Below, in pieces: positions 43,315-51,924 of a DNA stretch of 64,000 bases. Under the pieces are notes generated by a model. The model saw only the letters and a program-made list of their open reading frames with translations, searched no databases and was not told the DNA's origin. How positions within the stretch are numbered: the first letter of the stretch is position 1; each line of letters begins with the position of its first letter. Position numbers and translations under genes: made by a program. Source of the DNA: 62-47 sp051954235 (GTDB taxonomy: Bacteria; Pseudomonadota; Alphaproteobacteria; Rhizobiales; Xanthobacteraceae); assembly GCA_051954235.1 (NCBI GenBank), contig JBQCHY010000008.1, positions 1 through 64,000 of the forward strand, given 5' to 3'.

Positions 43315-44190
43315 ATGAGTGCGATGGATGGTCTGAAGCGACTGGTGCCGCGACGTTGGCGCGGCGGCGCCGTGGTGGTGCCGGTGGTGCGGTTGTCCGG
43401 CGCGATCGGCGCGGTGACGCCGCTGCGACCGGGCCTGTCGCTGGCCGGTGTCGCCAAGTTATTGGAGCGCGCCTTCGCGATGCCGAACGCCAAGGCGGTG
43501 GCACTTGCGATCAATTCGCCGGGCGGTGCGCCGGTGCAATCGCGGTTGATCTATCTGCGAATCCGGCAACTCGCTGAGGAGAAGAAACTTCCTGTCTTGG
43601 TATTTGCCGAAGATGTCGCCGCCTCCGGCGGTTACATGATCGCCTGTGCGGGAGATGAAATCTTCTGCGACCCGTCGTCGATTCTTGGTTCAATCGGTGT
43701 GGTTGGTGGCAGCTTCGGGTTTCAGGAGGCGATCAAGAAGATTGGGGTCGAGCGGCGGCTCTATACCGCCGGCGCGCACAAGGCGACGCTCGATCCGTTC
43801 CTGCCGGAAAACCCCGATGACGTCGCGCGGCTCAAGGCGATCCAGCGCGACATCCACCGCACCTTCATCGAACTGGTCAAGCGCAGCCGTGGCGCACGGC
43901 TGCGGGGCTCGGACGAGCATCTGTTCAGCGGCGAATACTGGGCCGGCGAAACCGCGATCGCGCTCGGTCTGGCGGACGGCATCGGCGACCTGCGTTCGGT
44001 GGTGCGGTCCCGCTTCGGCGACAAGGTGGAGATGCCGGTGATCGAGCAGCCGCGCGGCCTGTTGAGTGGCTTGCTGGGCCGCAAATCCGGAGCCGGCGGG
44101 GCGATGCTGGGAGAGGGGATCGGTGCGCTGCCGGAAAGCCTGATTGGCGCGGTCGAGGAACGGGCGATGTGGGCGAAATTCGGGCTGTAG
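43315..44190 (+). CDS. S49 family serine peptidase (SppA/SohB-like)
   Basis: A 291-residue peptidase of the signal peptide peptidase A family in the short, single-domain form. The nucleophile is Ser104 in AASGGYM and the general base is probably Lys156 in TAGAHKATLD. LAINSPGGAP and GSIGVVGGSFGF are family segments. No strong membrane anchor is present at the N-terminus, so it may be cytoplasmic. It would degrade cleaved signal peptides or small substrates. GGAG precedes the ATG at 43315 by nine bases. Confidence 0.9.
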   Translation: MSAMDGLKRLVPRRWRGGAVVVPVVRLSGAIGAVTPLRPGLSLAGVAKLLERAFAMPNAKAVALAINSPGGAPVQSRLIYLRIRQLAEEKKLPVLVFAEDVAASGGYMIACAGDEIFCDPSSILGSIGVVGGSFGFQEAIKKIGVERRLYTAGAHKATLDPFLPENPDDVARLKAIQRDIHRTFIELVKRSRGARLRGSDEHLFSGEYWAGETAIALGLADGIGDLRSVVRSRFGDKVEMPVIEQPRGLLSGLLGRKSGAGGAMLGEGIGALPESLIGAVEERAMWAKFGL

Positions 44191-44264
44191 CCGGCCCCGT
44201 CCCGCGCCTTTTGGTCGCTTGCGCGGGCCGGGAGGCTGCGCGAAAATAGCCGTTGGAGGGGCTG

Positions 44265-44483
44265 ATGACCGCGAACCAGAAGGATCGACCGATGCCGCCA
44301 TTCGTTGCCTTTGCCGGAGTCCTGGGTGGACTGGCTGCGGTTCGTTGGGCGTATCGTGCTGCCCGCCGGATCAACGAAGAACTGGAAGAGGCGCGTCGCG
44401 TCAGGGTGGCGGAGACGGTCCGGATGCAGGAAGTTCCGACCTTGCGCCGCGATCCGCGCACCGGGACCTACCGGCCGGGTTAA
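44265..44483 (+). CDS. Hypothetical small membrane-associated protein
   Basis: A 72-residue protein with a short hydrophobic segment (FVAFAGVLGGLAAVRWAY, about 12-30), a charged helix (RRINEELEEARRVRVAETVR) and a C-terminal LRRDPRTGTYRPG. GGAGGGG lies five bases before the ATG. No family is recognised with certainty; similar small proteins with the final DPxTGxYRP motif occur in rhizobia (recalled, untested). It starts 74 bp after the S49 peptidase gene and may be co-transcribed. Confidence 0.65.
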   Translation: MTANQKDRPMPPFVAFAGVLGGLAAVRWAYRAARRINEELEEARRVRVAETVRMQEVPTLRRDPRTGTYRPG

Positions 44484-44761
44484 TCGCTCCCGGCTTGTCC
44501 GGTCGGCGCTCTCTCGCCGGCCGTGGGGTGGGGCATCACCCGCGAAACCGGCAAGCAAACGTTGGAGGCGATCCGGCCCACGAGGTCGAACTTCAACAAT
44601 GGACCAGATTTTAGCAGCTTTCAGCCGCCAGGTTGACCCGCTGACGGGTAGAATCGCTCGAATTGCGTGGGTTGCTTTATCCGGACGTTGCTTGATTCCG
44701 CGGGGCGCCGCCGATACGGTCCCGCGCGACTCGTGACCTCCGACCAATCCAGAAGCCGCTC
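44484..44761. other. Intergenic region upstream of glyQ
   Basis: A 278-bp gap that should hold the glyQS promoter. TTGACC occurs near 44634 but no -10 hexamer is properly spaced. No T-box-like structure, leader peptide or small gene was recognised. Confidence 0.4.
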
Positions 44762-45691
44762 ATGGACTCCACGCCACTCCACATGCGTCCCGAACGCTCG
44801 TTCCAGGGACTGATCTTGACGTTGCAGCGTTATTGGGCCGACCACGGCTGCGTGATCCTGCAACCCTACGACATGGAAGTGGGCGCGGGCACCTTCCATC
44901 CGGCGACGACGCTGCGAGCGCTGGGGCCGAAGCGTTGGAATGCGGCTTACGTGCAGCCGTCGCGGCGTCCGAAGGACGGGCGCTACGGCGAGAATCCGAA
45001 CCGTTTGCAGCACTACTATCAGTTTCAGGTGATCCTGAAGCCGTCGCCGCCGGACATTCAGGACCTGTATCTGAAGTCGCTCGCCGCGATCGGTGTCGAC
45101 GCTGCGCTGCACGACATTCGTTTCGTCGAGGACGATTGGGAAAGCCCGACGCTGGGTGCGTGGGGCCTCGGCTGGGAGTGCTGGTGCGACGGCATGGAAG
45201 TGTCGCAGTTCACTTACTTTCAGCAGGTCGCAGGCGTCGAATGCGCGCCGGTCGCGGGCGAATTGACCTACGGCCTCGAGCGCCTCGCGATGTATGTGCA
45301 GGGCGTCGAGAACGTCTACGATCTCAATTTCAATGGTCGCGAAGGTGCCGAGAAGGTGACGTATGGTGACGTGTTCCTGCAAGCCGAGCAGGAATATTCG
45401 CGGCACAATTTTGAGCACGCCGACACCGCGATGCTGTTCGAGCAGTTCAAGATGGCCGAGGGTGCCTGCCGCAAGTATCTGGAAGCCGGCTGGGACGGTG
45501 GCAAGAAGGAGCGTCACCTGATGGCGCTGCCGGCCTACGACCAGTGCATCAAGGCCAGCCACGTCTTCAACCTGCTCGATGCGCGCGGAGTCATTTCGGT
45601 GACCGAGCGGCAGAGCTACATCCTGCGCGTGCGCGAATTGGCGAAGGCCTGCGGCGAAGCGTGGATTCATACCGAGGCGGGTGGAGTGTAA
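44762..45691 (+). CDS. glyQ: Glycine-tRNA ligase subunit alpha
   Basis: A 309-residue catalytic subunit of the bacterial alpha2beta2 glycyl-tRNA synthetase, which charges tRNA-Gly. SFQGLILTLQRYWADHGCVI opens the class II catalytic fold. GAGTFHPATTLRALGP, VQPSRRPKDGRYGENPNRLQ and the motif 3-type GLERLAMY are typical. glyS follows three bases after the stop, so the two subunits are made together. Confidence 0.97.
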   Translation: MDSTPLHMRPERSFQGLILTLQRYWADHGCVILQPYDMEVGAGTFHPATTLRALGPKRWNAAYVQPSRRPKDGRYGENPNRLQHYYQFQVILKPSPPDIQDLYLKSLAAIGVDAALHDIRFVEDDWESPTLGAWGLGWECWCDGMEVSQFTYFQQVAGVECAPVAGELTYGLERLAMYVQGVENVYDLNFNGREGAEKVTYGDVFLQAEQEYSRHNFEHADTAMLFEQFKMAEGACRKYLEAGWDGGKKERHLMALPAYDQCIKASHVFNLLDARGVISVTERQSYILRVRELAKACGEAWIHTEAGGV

Positions 45692-45694
45692 GCG

Positions 45695-47851
45695 ATGCCC
45701 GATCTTCTGCTCGAATTGTTCTCCGAGGAAATTCCGGCGCGGATGCAGGCGAAGGCCGCCGACGATCTGCGCAAGATGGTCACCGACAAGCTGGTTGCGG
45801 AAGGTCTCGTCTATGACGGCGCGAAATCCTTCGCGACGCCGCGCCGCCTCGCGCTCACCATTCACGGCCTGCCGGCGCGGCAGCCGGACCTGAAGGACGA
45901 GCGCAAGGGACCGAAGGTCGGCGCGCCCGACGCCGCCGTGCAGGGCTTCCTCAAGGCGACCGGATTGAAGTCGCTCGATGAGGCGACGATTCAGAAGGAC
46001 CCCAAGAAGGGCGATTTCTATGTCGCGTTGATCGAGAAGGCCGGGCGTCCCGCCATTGACGTGATCGCGGAGATCATCCCCGTCATCATCCGCACCTTCC
46101 CATGGCCGAAGGCGATGCGCTGGGGCGAACTCTCGGCGAAGCCCGGCGCGTTGCAATGGGTGCGGCCGCTGCACTCCATCGTCGCGACGTTCGGCATGGA
46201 GACCGAGGAGCCGGATGTCGTCGCATTCGACGTTGCAGGCATCAAGGCCGGGCAGGTGACGCACGGCCATCGCTTCATGGCGCCCGCCGAATTCAGCGTC
46301 CGCCGCTTCGAGGATTACGAAGCGAAACTGTTCGACGCCAAGGTGGTGCTCGATCCGCAGCGGCGGAAAGACATCATCCTTGCTGACGCCAAGGAGCTTG
46401 CGTTCGCGCAAGGTTTCGAACTGATCGAGGATCAGGGGCTGCTTGACGAGGTCTCGGGCCTTGTCGAATGGCCGGTGGTGTTGATGGGCTCGTTCGACGC
46501 CTCCTTCCTCTCGATCCCGGGCGAAGTGATCCGCGCCACCATCCGCAACAACCAGAAGTGCTTTGTCGTCAACGATCCGAAGACCGGCAAGCTCGCCAAC
46601 CGCTTCATTCTTGTCGCCAACATCGAGGCAAGCGATGGTGGTGCGGCGATCGTCGCCGGCAACGAGCGCGTCATCCGCGCGCGGCTGTCGGATGCGAAGT
46701 TTTTCTACGAGACTGATCTGAAGACCAAGCTCGAAGACCGTCTGCCGAAGTTCGACGGCATCGTGTTTCACGAAAAGCTCGGCACCCAGGCAGAGCGCAT
46801 CGCGCGCATCGAACGCTTGGCTGCCGAGATCGCGCCGCTGGTCGGCGCCGATGTCGAGAAGACCAAGCGCGCCGCGAAACTAGCGAAAACCGACCTGCTC
46901 ACCGAAGTCGTCGGCGAATTCCCCGAGGTGCAGGGCCTGATGGGGAAATACTATGCGCTGGCGCAAGGCGAAGACTTAAGCGTCGCGCAAGCGATCGAGG
47001 ATCACTACAAGCCGCAAGGCCCGAACGACCGCGTGCCGAGCGATCCGGTTGCCATCGCAGTGGCGTTGGCTGACAAGATCGACACGCTGGTCGGTTTCTG
47101 GGCTATTGATGAGAAGCCGACGGGGTCAAAAGACCCTTATGCGCTCCGACGGGCGGCGTTGGGGGCAATCAGGCTTATTCTCGATAATAATTTGCGTTTG
47201 AAGTTGAGCGCAATTGCGACATCACATGCTGCCGTCATGGCCGGGCTTGTCCCGGCCATCTACGTCTTGGCTGAGAGCAAGAAAGACGTGGATGCCCGCG
47301 ACAAGCGCGGGCATGACGGAATTGGTGCCGACCTTCTCTCTTTCTTCGCCGACCGCCTGAAAGTACAACTGCGAGAGCAAGGCGCGCGGCATGATCTCGT
47401 CGACGCGGTGTTCGCGCTGGAAGGTCAGGACGACCTTCTGATGATCGTTCGTCGCGTTGAAGCGCTGGGCAAGTTCCTCGATACCGACGATGGTAAAAAT
47501 CTGCTCGCCGGCACCAAGCGTGCGTCGAATATCCTCGCCATCGAGGAGAAGAAGGACAAAAGCGCGTTCGACGGTGCGCCGGATGCATCGTTGTTCGTAG
47601 CCGACGAGGAGAAACAACTCGCACGTGCGATTGACGAGGTGAAGCGCGAGGCGGGCGATGCAGTCGCCAAGGAAAACTTCGAAGCTGCGATGACTGCGAT
47701 GGCGAAGCTGCGTCCCGCCGTCGATGCTTTCTTCGACAAGGTGAAGGTCAACGACGACGCGGCCGCGGTGCGCGAGAACCGCCTAAAACTCCTGAACGAA
47801 ATCCGCGCCGCCACGCGGGCGGTCGCGGACTTCTCGAAGATTCAGGACTGA
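45695..47851 (+). CDS. glyS: Glycine-tRNA ligase subunit beta, with an in-frame repeat insertion
   Basis: A 718-residue beta subunit (usual length about 690), which binds tRNA and is needed for charging. It opens MPDLLLELFSEEIPARMQ and has the HD-like and anticodon-binding C-terminal domains. About 29 extra residues (514-542, beginning VMAGLVPAIYVLAESKK and ending DKRGHDG) are the translation of a palindromic genomic repeat inserted in frame between LKLSAIATSHAA and the ADLLSFFADRLKVQLREQG helix. Frame and downstream motifs are intact, so the protein is probably functional with a surface loop added. Confidence 0.95.
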   Translation: MPDLLLELFSEEIPARMQAKAADDLRKMVTDKLVAEGLVYDGAKSFATPRRLALTIHGLPARQPDLKDERKGPKVGAPDAAVQGFLKATGLKSLDEATIQKDPKKGDFYVALIEKAGRPAIDVIAEIIPVIIRTFPWPKAMRWGELSAKPGALQWVRPLHSIVATFGMETEEPDVVAFDVAGIKAGQVTHGHRFMAPAEFSVRRFEDYEAKLFDAKVVLDPQRRKDIILADAKELAFAQGFELIEDQGLLDEVSGLVEWPVVLMGSFDASFLSIPGEVIRATIRNNQKCFVVNDPKTGKLANRFILVANIEASDGGAAIVAGNERVIRARLSDAKFFYETDLKTKLEDRLPKFDGIVFHEKLGTQAERIARIERLAAEIAPLVGADVEKTKRAAKLAKTDLLTEVVGEFPEVQGLMGKYYALAQGEDLSVAQAIEDHYKPQGPNDRVPSDPVAIAVALADKIDTLVGFWAIDEKPTGSKDPYALRRAALGAIRLILDNNLRLKLSAIATSHAAVMAGLVPAIYVLAESKKDVDARDKRGHDGIGADLLSFFADRLKVQLREQGARHDLVDAVFALEGQDDLLMIVRRVEALGKFLDTDDGKNLLAGTKRASNILAIEEKKDKSAFDGAPDASLFVADEEKQLARAIDEVKREAGDAVAKENFEAAMTAMAKLRPAVDAFFDKVKVNDDAAAVRENRLKLLNEIRAATRAVADFSKIQD
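47233..47319 (+). repeat. Palindromic repeat inserted in frame in glyS
   Basis: An 87-bp element (29 codons) with two hairpins: ATGGCCGGG-CTTGT-CCCGGCCAT and ATGCCCGCG-ACAAG-CGCGGGCAT, bounded by CGTCATGG and CATGACGG. The same element family occurs between genes at 51925-52156. Its length is a multiple of three and it has no stop in this frame, so it extends the glyS protein without breaking it. Confidence 0.9.
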
Positions 47852-47870
47852 GTATCCGTCACCGACTATC

Positions 47871-47949
47871 CGTCATTGCGAGCGAAGCGAAGCAATCCAG
47901 CTTTTTCAATGGTCTGGATTGCTTCGTCGCTATGTTCCTCGCAATGACG
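47871..47949. repeat. Palindromic intergenic repeat, CATTGCGAG family (copy 5)
   Basis: CGTCATTGCGAGCGAAGCGAAG pairs with the inverted GCTTCGTCGCTATGTTCCTCGCAATGACG arm via GAAGCAATCCAG / CTGGATTGCTTC. It lies between the convergent glyS and DUF1236 ends. Confidence 0.85.
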
Positions 47950-47956
47950 AATTCTG

Positions 47957-48310
47957 TTAGTCGATCACCTGCATGATCCGTCGCGTGCGCGGATTGACCA
48001 GCACCGGCTGCTCGTTGATCACGGTGTAGCGGTACGGTGTTTCGCCGTATTGTTGCGGCACGTCGTAATAGGTCACGCCGGCTTCCGGCAGAACTGTGCC
48101 GACCGAAACGGGCGCATCGACCACATAGGACGGCACGCGTTCGCGTACGATGTATTCACGGAACCGCGACACCTGCTCGTGCGGAATGCCGACATAGGGT
48201 CCGCCCACGGTGGCGCGATCCTCGACGATGACGGTGCCCTGCGCCTGCGCGGCGAGCGGGGCACTGATAGCGGCCGCAAACGCGGCGGCGGCGATGAAAG
48301 CGTTACGCAT
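47957..48310 (-). CDS. DUF1236 domain-containing exported protein
   Basis: A 117-residue protein with a signal peptide (MRNAFIAAAAFAAAISAPLAAQAQG). The mature part has one DUF1236 unit (YDVPQQYGETPYRYTVINEQPVLVNPRTRRIMQVID), a family of rhizobial exported proteins of unknown function often present in several repeats. GGGAG lies about seven bases before the ATG. It is flanked by a repeat downstream and a 228-bp gap upstream that it shares with the divergent DUF3096 gene. Confidence 0.85.
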   Translation of the reverse strand: MRNAFIAAAAFAAAISAPLAAQAQGTVIVEDRATVGGPYVGIPHEQVSRFREYIVRERVPSYVVDAPVSVGTVLPEAGVTYYDVPQQYGETPYRYTVINEQPVLVNPRTRRIMQVID

Positions 48311-48538
48311 GGAAATCTCCCAATTGATCTCTCGTGACAATGGCAACGCCGAACGCGCGCCACGCCAGCCGGTCAATGCCGCGCGGCATTCATGCGTTCC
48401 GGGCAAATGCGGCATTGCCGGGGTTATTCGATGAAGCTTTTCAGACAGGCCGTCCCGCCGCTATCGCTGCGCTCACGGCGATGATAAAAATGGATACGAT
48501 TCGTGAAGGCGTTTTCAGGCTGCCGGGAGTGAAAATTC

Positions 48539-48694
48539 ATGACGATTACCAGTGCTCATCTGCCAGCGATCGTCGCGCTGGTCGCCGGCATCCTGATTCT
48601 GCTGATGCCGCGCCTGTTGAACTTCATCGTCGCGATCTATTTGATTTTCGTGGGTTTGGTGGGGCTCGGCGTGCTGCGGATGTTCCACTTCTAG
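48539..48694 (+). CDS. DUF3096 domain-containing small membrane protein
   Basis: A 51-residue protein starting MTITSAHLPAIVALVAGILI with two hydrophobic helices joined by MPRLLNF and ending VLRMFHF. It fits DUF3096, a family of tiny bacterial inner-membrane proteins of unknown function. GGGAG lies about nine bases before the ATG. The longer overlapping frame in another phase lacks family character and is ignored. It stands alone ahead of ppdK. Confidence 0.8.
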   Translation: MTITSAHLPAIVALVAGILILLMPRLLNFIVAIYLIFVGLVGLGVLRMFHF

Positions 48695-48847
48695 CGAACA
48701 GCGACGCGTATCGATTGCGACCAATGGCGGATAGCGGTGCTCAACTCGGCCTCTCGGGCCGGTTGAGGGCCTCGCGGCTTGCGCGGGTGCAGCAAAACGT
48801 GGTGTAAGGCGGGCAATATTTCCCCCTCCTTATGACGTTTGGAAGCC

Positions 48848-51826
48848 ATGGCCAAAGCTGCATCCAAGTCCCAATCTAAAAAGTCCAAATCCTCATCCGC
48901 TTCAAAGGCTCAAGCGAAGTCCAAAAAGTCCACAGTCAAGAAGCCCGCCAAGAAGACAAAGCCGGTGACTGCTGCGCGCGGCAAAGCCGCGGCGAAGTCC
49001 ACTGCCAAAGCCAAGCCGGTTGCGAAAGTGGTAGCTAAGCCGGCGGTACGGAAAGCTGCCGTTGCGAAGACTCGGAAGGCTGCCGCGGCCCCCAAGACTG
49101 CGGGCCCCAAGACTGCAACCCCCAAGGCCGCCGCTCCGGCTCCGAAAGCCGGCAAGTGGGTCTACACCTTCGGCGACGGCAAGGCCGAAGGCCGCTCTAG
49201 CTTGCGCGACCTGCTCGGCGGCAAGGGCGCCAATCTCGCGGAGATGGCCAATCTCGGTCTGCCGGTGCCTCCGGGCTTCACCATCCCGACGTCGGTGTGC
49301 ACGTACTTCTACGCGCACGACAAAAGCTATCCGAAGGAATTGAAGACGCAGGTCGATCAGGCCTTGGCCTATGTCGGCAAGCTGACAGGCAAGGGTTTCG
49401 GTGACACCAAGAATCCGCTGCTGGTCTCCGTGCGCTCCGGCGCGCGCGCTTCGATGCCGGGCATGATGGACACCGTTCTCAATCTCGGTCTCAACGACGA
49501 GACGGTGGAATCGCTCGCCGCGCTGTCGGGTGATCGTCGCTTCGCCTATGACAGCTACCGCCGCTTCATCACGATGTATTCCGACGTGGTGTTGGGCCTC
49601 GAGCATCATCACTTCGAGGAAATCCTCGACATCTTCAAGGACAGCAAAGGCTATACGCTCGACACGGACGTCACCGGCGACGAATGGGTCGAACTGGTCG
49701 GCCAGTACAAGCGGGCGGTCGCCGAGGAAACCGGCAGCGAGTTTCCGCAGGATCCGCACGACCAGTTGTGGGGCGCCATCGGCGCGGTGTTCTCGTCGTG
49801 GATGAACGCGCGCGCGGTGACATATCGCAAGCTGCACGACATTCCGGAATCGTGGGGCACTGCCGTCAACGTGCAGGCCATGGTGTTCGGCAACATGGGC
49901 GAGACGTCGGCCACCGGCGTCGCCTTCACGCGCAATCCGTCAACCGGCGAGAGCAAGCTCTACGGCGAATTCCTGATCAATGCGCAGGGTGAGGACGTCG
50001 TCGCCGGCATCCGCACGCCGCAGGACATCACCGAGGAAGCGCGCGTCGAATCCGGCTCCGACAAGCCGTCGATGGAGAACGCGATGCCGGATGCGTTCAA
50101 GGAATTGAAGCGCATCTATACGCTGCTCGAGAAGCACTATCGCGACATGCAGGATCTGGAGTTCACCGTCGAGGACGGCAAGCTCTGGATGTTGCAGACC
50201 CGCAACGGCAAGCGCACCGCCAAGGCGGCGCTGCGCATCGCAGTCGAACTCGCCAACGAGGGATTGATTTCGCGTAACGACGCGGTGTCGCGTATCGATC
50301 CCGCATCGCTCGATCAGTTGCTGCATCCGACCATCGATCCGAGCGCCAAGCGCGATGTGATTGCCACCGGCCTGCCGGCTTCACCCGGCGCGGCAGCCGG
50401 CGAGATCGTGTTCTCGTCGGACGAAGCCACCAAGCTGCAAGCCGATGGCCGCAAGGTCATTCTGGTTCGCATCGAAACCAGCCCGGAAGACATTCACGGC
50501 ATGCACGCCGCCGAAGGTATCCTCACCACGCGCGGCGGCATGACCTCGCATGCGGCGGTGGTGGCGCGCGGCATGGGCAAGCCCTGCGTCTCCGGTTGCG
50601 GTATGATCCGCGTCGATTACGGTCGCGGCACCATGTCGATCGGCGATCGCGTCTTTAACGCCGGCGACGTCATCACCATCGATGGTTCGCTCGGACAGGT
50701 GTTGGCGGGCCGGATGCCGATGATCGAGCCGGAATTGTCCGGCGAGTTCGGCACGCTGATGGGCTGGGCCGATCAGGTTCGTAAGCTCGGCGTGCGCGTC
50801 AATGCCGACACGCCACCGGACGCGCGCACCGCGATCCGGTTCGGCGCCGAAGGCATCGGGCTGTGCCGCACCGAGCACATGTTCTTCGAGGAGACGCGCA
50901 TCCGCACCGTGCGCGAGATGATCCTCGCGGAAGACGAGCAGTCGCGCCGGGCGGCGTTGTCGAAGCTGCTGCCGATGCAGCGCGCCGACTTCGTCGAGCT
51001 GTTCGAGATCATGAAAGATCTGCCGGTAACGATCCGGTTGCTCGATCCACCGCTGCACGAGTTCCTGCCGCACACGCAAGCCGAGATCGAAGAAGTGGCG
51101 CGCGCCATGAACACCGATCCGCGTCGTCTGGCGGATCGCGCGCGTGAACTGGCCGAGTTCAATCCGATGCTCGGCTTCCGTGGCTGTCGTCTCGCGATCG
51201 CCTATCCGGAGATCGCTGAGATGCAGGCGCGCGCGATCTTCGAGGCGGCGGTCGAGGCAGGCAAGCGCACCGGCAAGGCGGTCAATCCGGAAGTGATGGT
51301 GCCGCTGATCGCGACCAAAGCCGAGTTCGATCTGGTCAAGGCACGCATCGACGCTACCGCGCAGGCGGTGTCGCGCGAAACGGGTGTCACGTTGAAGTAT
51401 CAGGTCGGCACCATGATCGAATTGCCGCGAGCCTGTCTCAAGGCGGGCGAGATCGCGCAGGCGGCCGAGTTCTTCTCGTTCGGCACCAACGACCTGACGC
51501 AGACCACCTTCGGCATCAGCCGCGACGACGCCGCGAGCTTCCTCGGTACCTACACCGCGCGCGGTATTCTCGAGATCGATCCATTCGTCTCTGTTGATCG
51601 TGGGGGCGTCGGCGAATTGGTAAAGATCGCGGTGGAGCGCGGTCGTGCCACCCGCCGCGATCTGAAGATGGGAATTTGCGGTGAGCACGGCGGCGATCCG
51701 GCGTCGGTGAATTTCTGTCACCAGATCGGATTGAACTACGTGTCGTGTTCGCCGTACCGCGTGCCGATCGCGCGGCTTGCGGCGGCGCAGGCGGCGCTCG
51801 GCAAGGAGATCGCCAGCCAGGCGTGA
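48848..51826 (+). CDS. ppdK: Pyruvate, phosphate dikinase with Lys/Ala-rich N-terminal extension
   Basis: A 992-residue enzyme interconverting pyruvate + ATP + Pi and phosphoenolpyruvate + AMP + PPi. The ATP-grasp domain starts after residue 102 (KWVYTFGDGKAEGRSSLRDL). The phosphohistidine lies in GGMTSHAAVVARGMGKPCVSG and the PEP-binding barrel ends with GICGEHGGDPASV. The first 102 residues, with about 27 Lys, 31 Ala and no Asp or Glu, resemble a histone H1 tail and are not part of the catalytic enzyme. A strong terminator follows. The ATG at 48848 is chosen over a TTG three codons earlier. Confidence 0.95.
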   Translation: MAKAASKSQSKKSKSSSASKAQAKSKKSTVKKPAKKTKPVTAARGKAAAKSTAKAKPVAKVVAKPAVRKAAVAKTRKAAAAPKTAGPKTATPKAAAPAPKAGKWVYTFGDGKAEGRSSLRDLLGGKGANLAEMANLGLPVPPGFTIPTSVCTYFYAHDKSYPKELKTQVDQALAYVGKLTGKGFGDTKNPLLVSVRSGARASMPGMMDTVLNLGLNDETVESLAALSGDRRFAYDSYRRFITMYSDVVLGLEHHHFEEILDIFKDSKGYTLDTDVTGDEWVELVGQYKRAVAEETGSEFPQDPHDQLWGAIGAVFSSWMNARAVTYRKLHDIPESWGTAVNVQAMVFGNMGETSATGVAFTRNPSTGESKLYGEFLINAQGEDVVAGIRTPQDITEEARVESGSDKPSMENAMPDAFKELKRIYTLLEKHYRDMQDLEFTVEDGKLWMLQTRNGKRTAKAALRIAVELANEGLISRNDAVSRIDPASLDQLLHPTIDPSAKRDVIATGLPASPGAAAGEIVFSSDEATKLQADGRKVILVRIETSPEDIHGMHAAEGILTTRGGMTSHAAVVARGMGKPCVSGCGMIRVDYGRGTMSIGDRVFNAGDVITIDGSLGQVLAGRMPMIEPELSGEFGTLMGWADQVRKLGVRVNADTPPDARTAIRFGAEGIGLCRTEHMFFEETRIRTVREMILAEDEQSRRAALSKLLPMQRADFVELFEIMKDLPVTIRLLDPPLHEFLPHTQAEIEEVARAMNTDPRRLADRARELAEFNPMLGFRGCRLAIAYPEIAEMQARAIFEAAVEAGKRTGKAVNPEVMVPLIATKAEFDLVKARIDATAQAVSRETGVTLKYQVGTMIELPRACLKAGEIAQAAEFFSFGTNDLTQTTFGISRDDAASFLGTYTARGILEIDPFVSVDRGGVGELVKIAVERGRATRRDLKMGICGEHGGDPASVNFCHQIGLNYVSCSPYRVPIARLAAAQAALGKEIASQA

Positions 51827-51851
51827 TGTTTGTCGCGTTCTGAAGGATGCG

Positions 51852-51886
51852 AAATGCCCGGAGCGTGCTCCGGGCATTTTTGTTTT
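51852..51886 (+). terminator. Rho-independent terminator after ppdK
   Basis: AATGCCCGGAGC and GCTCCGGGCATT form a 12-bp perfect stem with a two-base GT centre, followed by TTTTGTTTT. It lies about 25 bp after the ppdK stop. Confidence 0.92.
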
Positions 51887-51924
51887 CGCGCTCTCAACGC
51901 TTTTGTTTGGAGTTCGAGGCGGGC

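Noticed and set aside
44621..46771. Long minus-strand open frame opposite glyQ and glyS
   Set aside because: Antisense shadow spanning two genes; composition is artefactual.
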